Shown: in pieces, positions 45,548 to 56,846 of the stretch
Position numbering within the stretch: the stretch's first letter is position 1
How the letters are laid out: the number at the start of each line of letters is the position of its first letter
Source of the DNA: Paramecium sonneborni
Taxonomy: Eukaryota; Ciliophora; Oligohymenophorea; Peniculida; Parameciidae
Length of the DNA: 64,000 nucleotides
Reading direction: 5' to 3'
Assembly: GCA_905182985.1 (NCBI GenBank)
Contig: CAJJDN010000113.1
Location: 280,326 to 344,325 of the forward strand
Position numbers and translations under genes: made by a program
Notes under the pieces: model-generated
What the model was told of the DNA's origin: nothing
Seen by the model: only the letters and a program-made list of their open reading frames with translations
The model's database searches: none

Positions 45548-46923
45548 TCATTAATGTTTTGCTCTTTGTAATAGATTATTTAATTTGTTTAGTCTTTCAT
45601 CTATACTATGTAAATCTTCACAACTTGCCTCCATTTTACTTGAAGGAGTAGTTATAATTGTATTTTCCTTATTTTTTTCTCTTAGATCTCTCAATCTTTT
45701 TAATAGTCTCTGTTCTTCTGGATCTTCAAACTTTTTGGATTCATTTGTTTATGAAACTTTTTATTTTTTAAATAAATTTGAATTTGATTATTTTAATTTT
45801 TAAGATGTTTTGCGAGAAGAGTTTGATCTAGCTGAAGGACTTTGCTCAGTTTTTTTTGAATTTGATTTGCGTCTAAAAGATGATTCAGTGTCACTATCAA
45901 AACTATCCTTCCTAAGCTAAATATATCAAATATAATTTATACTCTGATAGGAGTTGTTTTTTCTGCACTTTTTTTTTTAGATAATACTTTATTGATACTA
46001 CTTGAAGCCTTTAATTAATTAGAAGATTTGGAAGTTGAAGGAGATCTTGAAATATTTGACTAGAATTTTGTTTTAGATTTTGTTAAAGTTTATTAAAGTT
46101 CTTATTCTAAAGATGTAATCCTTTATTTATTTTTTTTATCTTAATTTTTTAATAGATGATTTTCATCTATAATTTACTAAAGACAATCTTCTAACTCTAT
46201 CATTTTTTTAGTCATTTCTGCATTTGTATTTTCACTTTATAAATATTTGGATCTCAATTCCATATATTCTTGTTTGTTTACAGTAGTTGTAGATTATTAG
46301 TGAGCTAAATTTTTAAACTCTAAAATATCTCTATCCTTTTATTCTAATAGATTTTTCAAAAACTCAATTTCTTTATTTTATTCATTAATTAATTCTAAAG
46401 GATTAGTCTCATTTTTTTTAGATTCTAAGATAGTTGACAATTGCTTTGCTTATTATTCATTCTCCTTTCTTAACCTTATTATTGTTTGTTTCATTTGTTA
46501 AATATTAGGTTACTCATTAAAATTAAGAGGTAGGGGATAATGAACTTTATCGAATTCAACAATATAACTGAGAATCAAGTAACGCTTATTGTTTGGAGTC
46601 AAATTTTACTATTAATTTTATTTAGGCCTTTTATTTTTGATTTATTCTAAATCTTAAAAAGTAAGAATATCAATGTAGACCGTCTCAGTTTAATTTTTAA
46701 TTGCAGATTATAACATCTTAATAAAAGTTGAGTATTTTTTATAATTTCCTGTTTTGGATGTTATTTCCTCAATATAAGATGCTTAAAAATTTGCAATCCA
46801 AGAATCTCCTGATTATTTAGATTCTATATCTATTGTCAAAACTTCGCTATTTGCATTTATATTTAAGATGTAGGTAATGTCATGAAAATTTCTTTCCACA
46901 TTTATGTCAATGAGATCTTCCAT
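45548..46923 (-). CDS. CCDC61: CCDC61/VFL3 basal body protein
   Basis: 449 aa, one 26-bp intron at 45917-45942. The N-terminal head (about 1-140) carries the family signature: VERNFHDITYILNINANSEV, SGDSWIANFQASYIEEITSK (the IEELTxKTGN block, here IEEITSKTGNYKKYSTF), VYIDILTFQDLEQI and RYLILSYIVEFDKVHYPLPL. This is a SAS-6/XRCC4-like fold that assembles filaments in known members. A long coiled coil and a Ser/Lys-rich basic tail follow, which bind microtubules in homologues. CCDC61/VFL3 is needed for basal-body fibre organisation and orientation, fitting the dense ciliature of Paramecium. Confidence 0.88.
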
Positions 46924-47157
46924 TTTAAATTATAATTCAGTTAAATAAATTAATCAGAATTCAAAAATTCATAAAATTAATTTTACTTCTAACTCATAAT
47001 AATTTATTGATTAATGAATTATAATCTTTAGGAGATCATCTTTAAATTAATTTTGAGATTTTACAATACAATAAGTATTCTATCAATTTTTAGTTAATTT
47101 TTAAATATACATTATTTATATATTAATAATAATCTAAATAATTTATATATTAAAGAG
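46924..47157. promoter_or_regulatory. Divergent intergenic region
   Basis: About 230 AT-rich bases between the CCDC61 and DUSP gene starts; no motif singled out. Confidence 0.35.
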
Positions 47158-48140
47158 ATGAATGATTAGCATTTTTATCATGGTTACTAATCCTAGAATC
47201 AAATAATAAAGGAAGGATATGCTTATGCAATCTCAACAATATGGTATTGATTAATTTTCAATTTGCAGGTTTAGATAATTTTAAAATGCGATGAAAAATA
47301 TAAATGGTGTTGATATCTCTAAAATTGGTGAGATAAAAAATAAAAATATAAGTGATAATCTTCATGAAATTAATACAAATTTTGATGGCTATTTAGTACC
47401 TCAATAACACAGTACGACATTTTAACGAGTTTATTCATTGAGATCGGATGCTATTTATGGTTAAGATTACGACATTGTTTCAATCGATGTATGGAAATTT
47501 CTTAAAATGTATTACAATGCAGGTAAAGAATTTGAAGAAAAATGAATATAGATTATGATATTGTAGTGTTTGTTACAAAACTTCTCCCAAATTTAACAAA
47601 ATACTTTACTTGTGAAAATTTAGATGCTGGACTTTGCATTTGTTTGGATGTGATAAACTTGATAATGGTCATTATTCAAAAAGATGATAAGAGTCTAATG
47701 AATGCATTAAAATTACCAGCTTGTCCCTCTTTAGAATTGGTTAAATTTAGAACTTACTTATTTGCAATGACAGCTCATAAACTTGAATCTATAAAATTTA
47801 TAAATTAAGGTCATCTTTATTATGATGGTAAGAAAGTTCCATTTAAAGGAAATAAAACTTTAAAGGATATGGGAATTACTAAAGATATGTAGATAATCCT
47901 ATCGTGCATAAATATGACTATGGCAGATGTTGATGTTGAGGAAGAGATTGAAACTGAAGGAGATGAATAATAAATCGAATAAAGTAAAATTAAAATACAC
48001 TAATAGATTTACGTACTAAACAAGAATTCTTAGAAATTTTAAAACTCAATTTGAATCAGTAATCTACTGAATAGTTGACTCTTAAATCTATCTAAGATAT
48101 ATAGCAATCTTTAGAGGAAAATGATTTCTTTTAAGTTTGA
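47158..48140 (+). CDS. DUSP-like and ubiquitin-like domain protein (USP-related)
   Basis: 301 aa; introns at 47244-47268 (ends CAG), 47523-47551 and 47984-48006. Residues about 40-115 read like a DUSP domain of ubiquitin-specific proteases (DISKIGEIKNKNISDNL; YDIVSIDVWKFLKMYYNA, the 'vW..L...Y' ending). They are followed by a ubiquitin-like stretch (GHLYYDGKKVPFKGNKTLKD, MGITKDMQIIL). No Cys/His peptidase boxes follow; the C-terminus is acidic then helical. It may be a non-catalytic USP4/15-like adaptor. Assignment by pattern. Confidence 0.65.
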
Positions 48141-48570
48141 AATTTCATTTTTGAATAAATTGACAATTCTATGTTTTATTTAAACAAATAGATTTTTAAA
48201 TATACATTCAACACTTTACATCATATTATATATTTTCAATCATTATTTAAAAAATAATAAAAGCAACTAGAACTATGATTTCTAATAGTTCATCTTTATA
48301 ATTTATTTTAAATGAATAATTAAATCACTTAAAATAGAAATAGTGTATTTAATGCATTTTCGAATTTAAAATCACAATTATGTTTTGTATATAAAATTAT
48401 CAGAATACATTTAAATTGACATGGATTTATTACGCTTTAATAAATTTGATTAATCTATTTTAAATGAACCAATATCTTATATCCAACAATCTGATTCCTT
48501 GAGTTTTTTGAATTTATTAAGAAATCTAATAAATATTCCCATATATTAAAAAACTTAATTAATATTTATT
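48141..48570. other. Intergenic
   Basis: About 430 AT-rich bases between the DUSP gene stop and the tRNA terminator; no gene recognised. Confidence 0.4.
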
Positions 48571-48580
48571 AAAAAAAAAA
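48571..48580 (-). terminator. RNA polymerase III T-tract terminator
   Basis: Ten A residues on the plus strand (T10 on the tRNA strand) a few bases downstream of the tRNA 3' end; the standard Pol III stop signal. Confidence 0.8.
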
Positions 48581-48585
48581 GAACC

Positions 48586-48658
48586 GCCCTCCAAGGGGGT
48601 CGAACCCTTGACATTTGGCTTAAAAGGCCAACGCTCTGACCAACTGAGCTAGGAGGGC
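48586..48658 (-). tRNA. tRNA-Lys (anticodon UUU)
   Basis: 73 bases that fold as a full cloverleaf. Acceptor GCCCTCC pairs with GGAGGGC; D arm GCTC..GAGC; anticodon stem TTGGC/GCCAA with loop CTTTTAA, giving anticodon TTT (Lys); T stem AAGGG/CCCTT with loop TTCGACC. Internal A and B boxes (TAGCTCAGTTGG and GGTTCGACCCC) serve as Pol III promoter. No intron; CCA not encoded. Its GC content stands out from the AT-rich surroundings. Confidence 0.95.
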
Positions 48659-48799
48659 TAGCTTGATAGTTATTGTTAATGAATTTAATAAATAGACTGA
48701 TTAGTGATCATTAAAACTTTAATTCATTACTAAATGATAATTCTCTATAACTATAATTCAAAGATTGATTACGAAGATGATTAGTATTAAGTTTTTTGA

Positions 48800-49081
48800 T
48801 CATTGAATTTTGGGTTTATAGTAGAGGTTACGATTACATAGAAAGTTACTATTTAAAAATTGTTCTTGTATCTAGGACAAAATTTTCATATTTTGTTTGA
48901 TATGATCTAAAATTTGATATTTTTATTTATTTTAATAAGTTTAAGCTAATTCTTGCAAAGATTGATGAACTTTTTTGAGAGTTTGTGTCTACAGTTATTG
49001 TGATTGAACTTCTTCAAATAATTTCCAAATAATGAAGATAGTTATGATAGTAAAATATATCGAAAAAAAAATGATTTCCAT
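48800..49081 (-). CDS. Small membrane-anchored coiled-coil protein
   Basis: 93 aa, intronless: MEIIFFSIYFTIITIFIIW forms an N-terminal membrane anchor, followed by a Gln/Lys-rich helix (QTLKKVHQSLQELAQTYQNK). It starts 24 bp after the stop of the upstream phosphotransferase gene on the same strand. No family recognised. Confidence 0.5.
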
Positions 49082-49105
49082 AAAATAATTTATTATAATA
49101 AAATG

Positions 49106-50397
49106 TCATTTGTTTATTGAATTGATTTAAAAAATTTTAATGTTGAGTGTCTCTGATATCTATCTTGCTATGTTGTAGAGGAAATGTAAATGGATTAAAA
49201 AAGCAACAGTGGCAGCAAATTAAATTAAGCATGCTTCATTAATAATATTTTATCCAAGTATTTAACCTGAAATAGTATTAAGTAGAATGACAACATAGAT
49301 ATAAATTGAATTTAAATATTCTGGTAATTATTAATTGCTGACATGATTAAGTGCTACAACCCCAACTGCTTTAGACATAGTAAATCCAACTGTGTACATA
49401 TAAGCCCTCACATGATTCTATATTACATTATTTTGAGAAAATAAAATGCTGTAAAGAATAACAACATTAAAAAAGATAAAATATCTAAGTTGCTTAAATA
49501 AGGAAGCAATGGATGTAAATTTTTTAATTTTAAGGAAACTAAAAATAAATAAAAAATAATACACTGCAGGCATAGTAATAATAAGAGAAAATATAAACAT
49601 AAGCATAACAAATTGGTTGATTTGAAAATCGAAGAACCAAGGTAATTTTTAGACCCACATGTCACATCCTAAATAAGTGTTGAATAATACCATAGTATGC
49701 AGTTGCTGCAAAGACTACAGCCACACTTACAGTACCTTCTGCAGCTGCATTTATTATTGGTAAATTCATTTCATGAGTATAATATTCTTCATGAGCAATT
49801 ACATAGAATGGTACAGAGGGAATTATGTATAGGATGACAGAGAAAATTGTATTGCCAAATTACATTGCAGTAGTCATACTTGTGCCTATTTGAAGAACAT
49901 AAATAGTAGATCAATACCCTGGAGCAATATTATCATAGAATCAAAGTTGTGATCCAAAATCATTCCAAGAGGTGAGGAATTTTCTTATAAACAATTATTG
50001 TATTTATACTTGTTCTCCTTGCTTGCTTTCCATCCAGATTGTCGAAATTCTTGCTTAATATACATATATACCATATAAAGCATATGCAAGAAAGCTGTGA
50101 ACCAGAGCAACCAATTTGGTATGAATCCTGCAAAGTTATCACCCATGACAAAAAAGAAAAGTATATGAGGCAAGATTATGCATGCTAATCCCATCAACGT
50201 TAATACATTAGGTCTAAAAATTAAGGTTGAAACAAATTCAAATACGCAACATTCATAGGTACAAATCTTAGACAGAATTCAGCTAAAGGTGAAAGTATGT
50301 AATTGTATAACAGCGACTGATCTGTACCCTTATAACGATAACTCTTCAAGTAATGTAAATGTGTAGGTGCTATAAAGTCGTAGTTGAGGTATTTCAT
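49106..50397 (-). CDS. CDP-alcohol phosphotransferase (choline/ethanolamine type)
   Basis: 385 aa in six exons; introns at 50214-50245, 50050-50071, 49984-50009, 49886-49917 and 49669-49690. Splicing assembles the complete CDP-alcohol motif DG-x2-AR-x8-G-x3-D-x3-D: DGKQARRTKNSSPLGMILDH followed by NFD. About eight membrane spans (ILPHILFFFVMGDNFAGFI; TIFSVILYIIPSVPFYVIA; IIFSLIITMPAVYYFL). The EEYYTHEMNLPIINAAAEG block matches the yeast CPT1/EPT1 region. It makes phosphatidylcholine or phosphatidylethanolamine from CDP-choline/ethanolamine and diacylglycerol in the ER. Confidence 0.9.
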
Positions 50398-50619
50398 AAA
50401 TTAAAATTATTTATTTTAACTTTTCCACACTTTTTTCACAATCTTTTAGATTTTTTAAGTTTTCTAATGAAGATCTATATTTCCTACTTTAATAATAATG
50501 CTAAATAGATTAAATTAAAGAGACATAATCAAAATATTTAATTCCAACTAATGAATTTGATTGTTTTATTTAATTTTTTTAATATATGAATGTATAAATT
50601 AATTAATATATATTAATTT
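50398..50619. promoter_or_regulatory. Divergent intergenic region
   Basis: About 220 AT-rich bases between the phosphotransferase and SF3A3 start codons; no motif singled out. Confidence 0.35.
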
Positions 50620-52235
50620 ATGTCAAGCACTTATTTAGAATAGGTGAGAGCGGCTTTTTCTTAGATCGAAGTCATTGAAAAGACAATCGTATTTTGTATG
50701 TAGAGCAAATAAGTGATTCCAAATTAGTCTGTTTTATTAGATCATAGAATTAATAACTTAATTTAAATGGCGCAAAAGACTGCAGCTGATGCTTTAATAT
50801 TAATTGATGGAGCAGATGGATGGAAAAAAGAGGAGATGAATTATTTGTAAGGAGTTGGAGGTTCTGGAGATGTTTGGGAGAACTTTTATGAAAGATTCAA
50901 AGAAATTAAAGATTATCATAAAAGAGTCACTAATGTATAAACTATGTAGAATAAAGTATATATATATATATATAATATTTGTCAGGTTGAATTTTACTAT
51001 GAATAAGCTTTTGCACCACCATTTAAAGAACCATATTTCTCGGGAGAAGAACATCATGGTAGATTTCTTGATATGCATGCTAGCTATAAGGAATTCTTGA
51101 ATCTTAAGAAGTTAAAAGAAAGCAACAAAATCAAAATTGGAGATTATTTGTGGTATTTACAGAATTTTTAAAATTTTCATGATATTCCACTCTATATTAA
51201 AGAAAAAGAAGGAAGCAAATATAAGAGATATCTTATTAATATGTTAGAATATTTGCGTAGTTTTTATTAAAGAGTAGATCATTAATTTATTTTAGGTAAA
51301 TCCATTATAAGATGTTAGCAAGATTGAATAAAAAATAGAAATTGATTTTTAAACATAATGGGAAAATGGTTAAGTTAAAGGTTGGGAACATAGAAAAGAA
51401 GAAACTGAAGAAATAAGAGGACATCCTCATTATTGTGAAGCTTGTTAAAAGAAATTCTAAAATGAAAATACATTTGTTAATCATTTTGATGGAAAAAAAC
51501 ATAAAGCATTGGCAAAACTAAAAGAAAAATAGATAGAATAAGTTATATAAGCTAGCAATTAATAAGAATAACCGAAAGAAGATAATGAAGGATAAAAAAA
51601 AAAGAAGATGGCATATTTAGAAGTGGGTATATTGTAATACAAAGAGAGTTTATAATAATAATTAAATGATACAATGAATTTAGTTAGAAAGAAATAGAGT
51701 AGAAGATATGAAGAAAATGAAGATGAAGAAGCAATTCCTGTATAGGATTAATAATTAGGTATTATATATTAATATACATATATATAAATTAGATTAACCT
51801 GAAGAAGCAAGTAGTGAAGATGAAAGTCCAATTTATAATCCAAAGAATCTACCATTAGGTTGGGATGGAAGACCTATTCCATATTGGTTATATAAATTAC
51901 ATGGTTTAGGAGTAGAATATAAATGTGAAATATGTGGTAATACATCATATTGGGGAAGAAAAGCATTTGAAGATCACTTTTAAGGATGGAGACATTCTTA
52001 TGGAATGAGGTAATTATAAATCCAATTATATTTTAGATGTTTGAGAATCCCAAATACTTTACATTTCAAAGAAATAACAAAAATTTAAGATGCGATAAAT
52101 TTATATAAAAAAATATAGCATGATCAAGAAAGGAGTAAATTTAGACCAGAATATGAAGAAGAGTATGAAGATACAGATGGAAACTTGCTTAATAAAAAAA
52201 CTTATTATGATTTAAAAAAGTAGGGATTGTTGTGA
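50620..52235 (+). CDS. SF3A3: Splicing factor 3A subunit 3 (SF3a60)
   Basis: 500 aa; introns at 50956-50985 (mostly TA repeats), 51274-51295, 51759-51792 (34 bp) and 52010-52036. Conserved blocks: [62 protein letters not shown]2H2 finger ([20 protein letters not shown] with H) is followed by the near-invariant C-terminus [24 protein letters not shown] block (here [20 protein letters not shown]) and [22 protein letters not shown]3a60 is part of the U2 snRNP and helps fix the branch point. It ends 50 bp before the arginase gene. Confidence 0.95.
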
Positions 52236-52285
52236 AAATATAAGCCATGATATAAGTTAACATATAAAAAATATTTTTGGTTTTA

Positions 52286-53280
52286 ATGAATCAGTGGAAA
52301 TTTGTTCGTAATGCTGTTGGATTGTTCGGTTCTGCAGTTCATGAAGGATAAACAAAAATTGGAACAGAATTGGCACCAAGAGCACTTAGAGAAGGAGGTC
52401 TTATCTCTGCACTTTATAATTTGGGTTGGGAAATCAATGATATGGGAGATATCTAAGGTAAGAATTACAAAATACACAACTACAAAAGTCAACAGTTTCG
52501 TAATAGCTAATAGATAGGAATTATAAATGGAGAAATTAACAAAAGGTCATTTGAAATTGCTAAATAAAATAAGTTTATGCTTAATATAGGTGGAGATCAT
52601 GGTGTGGCTAGTGGTTCTATTCATGGATTACTATAACATTATGGAGATGAATTAAGAGTTGTTTGGGTAGATGCTCATGCTGATTGCAATTATGAACTTG
52701 GACCAAATAGAAATTATCATGGAATGCCTTTAGCTCATTTGTTTGGTTCAATTAATGAATCAATCAAAGGTTTTGAGTGGTTGAAACATAGATTGGACCC
52801 AAAAAATATCATTTATATTGCTATTAGAGATATAGATCCTATGGAAAGAGAATTCATTAGAGATTAAAAAATAGTGTATTACGGGATGGATGAAATCATA
52901 GAATTAGGAATTGGATAAGTTATGAATAGAATTCTTAAATAATTTGAAGGAAAACCAATACATGTCAGTTTTGATGTTGATTCAATCGATCCTGAATATG
53001 CACATGGAACTGGAACACTAGTAGATGGAGGAATAACATATAGAGAGGCTCACTATTTACTTAGAAAATTAGCATCCTCAAAATAATTAGTAGGAATGGA
53101 TTTAGTTGATATTAATCCAAAGTTGGAGAAGTCATCTGAATTTAGAGAAGAGTTTTTTGGAGATTTCTAATAAGTTTTATTATTAATAATTATTAGATTG
53201 GTAGAATTTAAGGAACATAAACAGTTGCTTTAGGAATTGAATTAATTGCTTCTGCTTTGGGTAGAACTCTTGTTTTGTGA
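52286..53280 (+). CDS. Arginase
   Basis: 323 aa, one 23-bp intron at 53174-53196, unusual in starting GTTTT. Manganese ligands all present: GGDHG (H105), DAHADCN (D129, H131, D133) and SFDVDSID (D230, D232). Substrate loop NYHGMPLAHLF and the HGTGT segment after the second Asp pair are conserved, and the end reads TVALGIELIASALGRTLVL, typical of arginases rather than agmatinases. Hydrolyses arginine to ornithine and urea. Confidence 0.93.
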
Positions 53281-54228
53281 ATATTTGTATATAAATTAAA
53301 TCAACAAATATTTTATTTATTATATATTTCTTTATAAATCAGTATTTTTATTCATTTATCATAATTAAGAGTCAAATGAAGAGTAAAATCTAAATTTAAT
53401 TGATTTTTAATTAGTTTTAATTTTAACATCATTAATTAAATGTAGATAATTTTCAAAATAGTTTTCAAAGTTTAGGATTATATTAAATCATAACCCCTAG
53501 CAACTAACATGTTTGATAAAATCGATAAAACTTTTAACATTCTTTATTCGATTTATTTAAATTTAATAAGAAAATAAAATTTATTTTTATATATATATTA
53601 TTTTTGTTCCAATTTAATATGAATCTCTTCATTGTTTCTGCTTTAATTCTATAATATAATGGGTAAGAAATTATTTAATATCAAAAATTAAAAATCTTTT
53701 TATAATTAAATCTCTAAAAATAAATCTATTTTCTTTTCAAATGAAATATTATTGAATCCTAAGATATACCCATAAAGTATGAGATTCGAATTAAGTAATT
53801 AAGAATCAATCTCAATTCAATATTAAAAGTTTATTTTGTGAAGAATAGTACATATTAAAATTTCTTGATCAGCTAATCAGAATATATATTTTTTTATATA
53901 TTTGTATCTAAATTTTTGTTGATTTCTGTAATCAACTCTTTGCAATGTAAGAGTTTTAAATATAAATCTTAAATGTAAAAGGAAATCAATTAAAAAATAT
54001 CATTAATTTTTAATTAGAATGCTATTTTTAATCAAAAGATTTCCATATATTTTTAAGTTTAAAATATCACAAAAATGAACATATTTTTTGATATAAATAA
54101 TAAATCGTTTTTTAAAATTCTAGACCGATATAATTTGTCAAATTAAGAATTGAGATAAATTTTACGACATGAGTCTTATAAGCTTTTAAATATTAAAAAT
54201 ACAATTTTTATTATAAATATTCTAGAAT
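53281..54228. other. Intergenic, very AT-rich
   Basis: About 950 bp, one of the longest gene-free stretches in the window. Contains no convincing frame, RNA gene or repeat. Confidence 0.4.
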
Positions 54229-54640
54229 TCATTTTAATCTAATAAATCTTTTAACTTCATCAATTGAATTTGTTATTTTATAATTACCATGAATATCCTT
54301 TTCTTAACAATTTTTTAATGCTCTATTTGTATCACTACAAAATACTAATACTTCATTTTGAAATTTTAATTCTGAAAATAGAAATAATAAAAGTTCCAAA
54401 CCTGCAAAATAATTAATTTTTTCTTTTTCTAATCTAACCATATCTGTGACTATTCTAAAGTTTGAATGATCAAGCAGAGTTATCTATCTAAAGAGTTTGA
54501 CTTAGTTTACTGCATCCTCTGTTGAAATGCATTATACAATTGATATATCTTCGAACTATTCTTCTACTTCCTGTATTAATTTAGAATTATTTTCTGGATT
54601 AATTTTATAAATCAATAAAATACATAAATTAAAATAAAGG
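54229..54640 (-). CDS. Hypothetical protein, 5' end unresolved
   Basis: About 135 codons of coherent frame: INPENNSKLIQEVEEQFEDI, then LFRQITLLDHSNFRIVTDMV, LELLLFLFSELKFQNEVLVF and ending IDEVKRFIRLK. Alternating strand/helix spacing recalls a receiver-like or Rossmann-type fold, with no diagnostic residues. I find no in-frame ATG upstream before a TGA, so a short first exon or 5' decay is likely. A perfect inverted repeat lies just upstream at 54649-54673. Confidence 0.5.
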
Positions 54641-54648
54641 ATTAGAGG

Positions 54649-54673
54649 ATTGGTATTCCATTAGAATACCAAT
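54649..54673. repeat. Perfect 10-bp inverted repeat
   Basis: Arms ATTGGTATTC and GAATACCAAT with a 5-base loop (CATTA). Could form a hairpin or be a dimeric protein site. It lies between the unresolved minus-strand gene and the H3 gene. Confidence 0.6.
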
Positions 54674-54838
54674 ATTAATAGAGATTAAAAAGATTACGAT
54701 TATCTTCTGTAGTTACTTATAAAAAAAATGATATGAGTGCGAGATATTCTAATTCAACCAATCATAAGACAGAATTACTAATTTTAATTATATTAATTCT
54801 CTTTGTATTATTTAAAAAAATAAATTAAGAAAATATAA

Positions 54839-55261
<423 letters not shown>

Positions 55262-55453
55262 TCAATTAAAATTATATTCAATTAAATTTGATAAACTTTA
55301 ATTTTTTTATAATAATATTTTAAATAATGTTATCTATAACTATTTATTATTCATTTATTGCTTTATATACAAATATCATCTTTTTAAAAGCATTTTTTCT
55401 TCTTAAAAAAATTATATTTAATTTTTGATTATATAATTAATGAATATTTATAG

Positions 55454-56579
55454 TCATTTAATTTTAGAATATATTTACTTTTTCTTTACTACCTTTTAAG
55501 TTTGACTTTAAGGTTTAGTTGCTTTTTTAGAAACAGAAGATTATGCCCTTGCTGATTTTCTGTTAGTTTAAGGTGTATCAAGTATTTTTGAATTGTTTAA
55601 TGGTTAAAGATTCTCTTTTGATGAAGTGTTTAGTTTAGAAGGTTTTAAAATTGATTTTTATGCAGGTGGAAGTTATTCAAAACTTTAACTAATTGAAGTA
55701 GGCATAGGAGGTTTACAATCAGATTTATGTATTGAAGAGCGATTTAGTTTTTCAACAGATTTTCGATCAGTATCACAATTTTTAGTGTCCTTTCTATCAG
55801 ATCTTTCTGATCTTAATGTTTTTTGCATAGATTGTTATTTACCACTTAATTAATTCATATATTTTTCTTCAATTTTACTTTTTTCAACTTATAATTTTGC
55901 ATTCCTTTCTTCCAATTAATATATTTATTCACTTAAAACTCTTGTTCTCTCTTCAACAAGATGATGTATATCTTATTATGAACTTTATTATCTATTCTCT
56001 AATAACTAAATATTTTTGTCAATCAATTCTTATTTTTCCTATTGCATTTATATAATTTTATACTTATTCTAGTTATAATACAAGGTTATATAATTTCATA
56101 TTTTTTTCCTTATATACTTTTTTTAATTCTTCCAATTCTTCATTAAAGGAATTAATTTTGTTTTTTAATTAATTATTTTCAACTTCATAATATTCTTTTT
56201 AAGATTTAAATTATTTTGCATGAGCTTATTTAATCAATTCTAATTCTTCTGAATTTGTTTGTTGAGTCTACTCATTTTTTTCATATTTTTCTAATTTTTC
56301 TTTCAATTCTTAATTCTCTATTCTTAATTTTATTATTCTATCAGCTTCACTTGGTTATACAAGAATAGGAGGTTTACTATCAACAACAAATTACACTTCC
56401 TTAGGTCCACTTTCATCATGCACAGACGATTTTCTAATTTTTTCTAATGATGTATAAGAATCTCTCTTTGTTTTAAAATGTTTCTCCTCACTCTAGCACT
56501 CTTATGTAATTTTTTTTCGAAATTATTCAAATTATTCCCAATGATTTGAACTATTATCTAATGATTAGTCTAAACTCAT
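55454..56579 (-). CDS. Coiled-coil protein with Ser/Lys-rich tail
   Basis: 366 aa, one 25-bp intron at 56039-56063. The N-terminal 95 residues are charged and include SVHDESGPKEVQFVVDSKPP. A long coiled coil follows (EADRIIKLRIENQELKEKLE; EVENNQLKKNKINSFNEEL). The C-terminal 110 residues are basic and Ser/Pro-rich (KSDCKPPMPTSISQSFEQLP; KSILKPSKLNTSSKENLQP). Likely cytoskeletal; no family recognised. Confidence 0.75.
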
Positions 56580-56846
56580 AGCAGTTAATAAATTTCAAAT
56601 ATATATTAATTAAAAAATTATCATTTGTTTTTAATTAATATAAAATATCTCTTATAAAACAAAATCTTAAATATTAAAACTCTTAAGAAAATGTTTATTA
56701 AAATGATAACTACAATAAATTTTGGATAGTTTAAATTTCAACTTTCTTAGAAGAATGATTTATAATATTCAAATTTTTATTCATTTTAATCAATTTTATT
56801 TTGAAACAAACTTATATAAATTTGATATTATTAACATTTTGTTTTT
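56580..56846. promoter_or_regulatory. Divergent intergenic region
   Basis: About 270 AT-rich bases between two divergent start codons; nothing specific seen. Confidence 0.35.

Noticed and set aside
48586..48658. tRNA as a suppressor for reassigned TAA/TAG codons
   Set aside because: The anticodon is UUU (Lys), not UUA or CUA; it is an ordinary tRNA-Lys.
49880..49980. In-frame TGA codons in the CDP-alcohol phosphotransferase, suggesting TGA read as Trp
   Set aside because: A canonical 32-bp intron (49886-49917) removes the stops and reproduces the conserved motif order; TGA remains the only stop.
50956..50985. TA dinucleotide microsatellite
   Set aside because: It lies inside an SF3A3 intron and needs no separate explanation.
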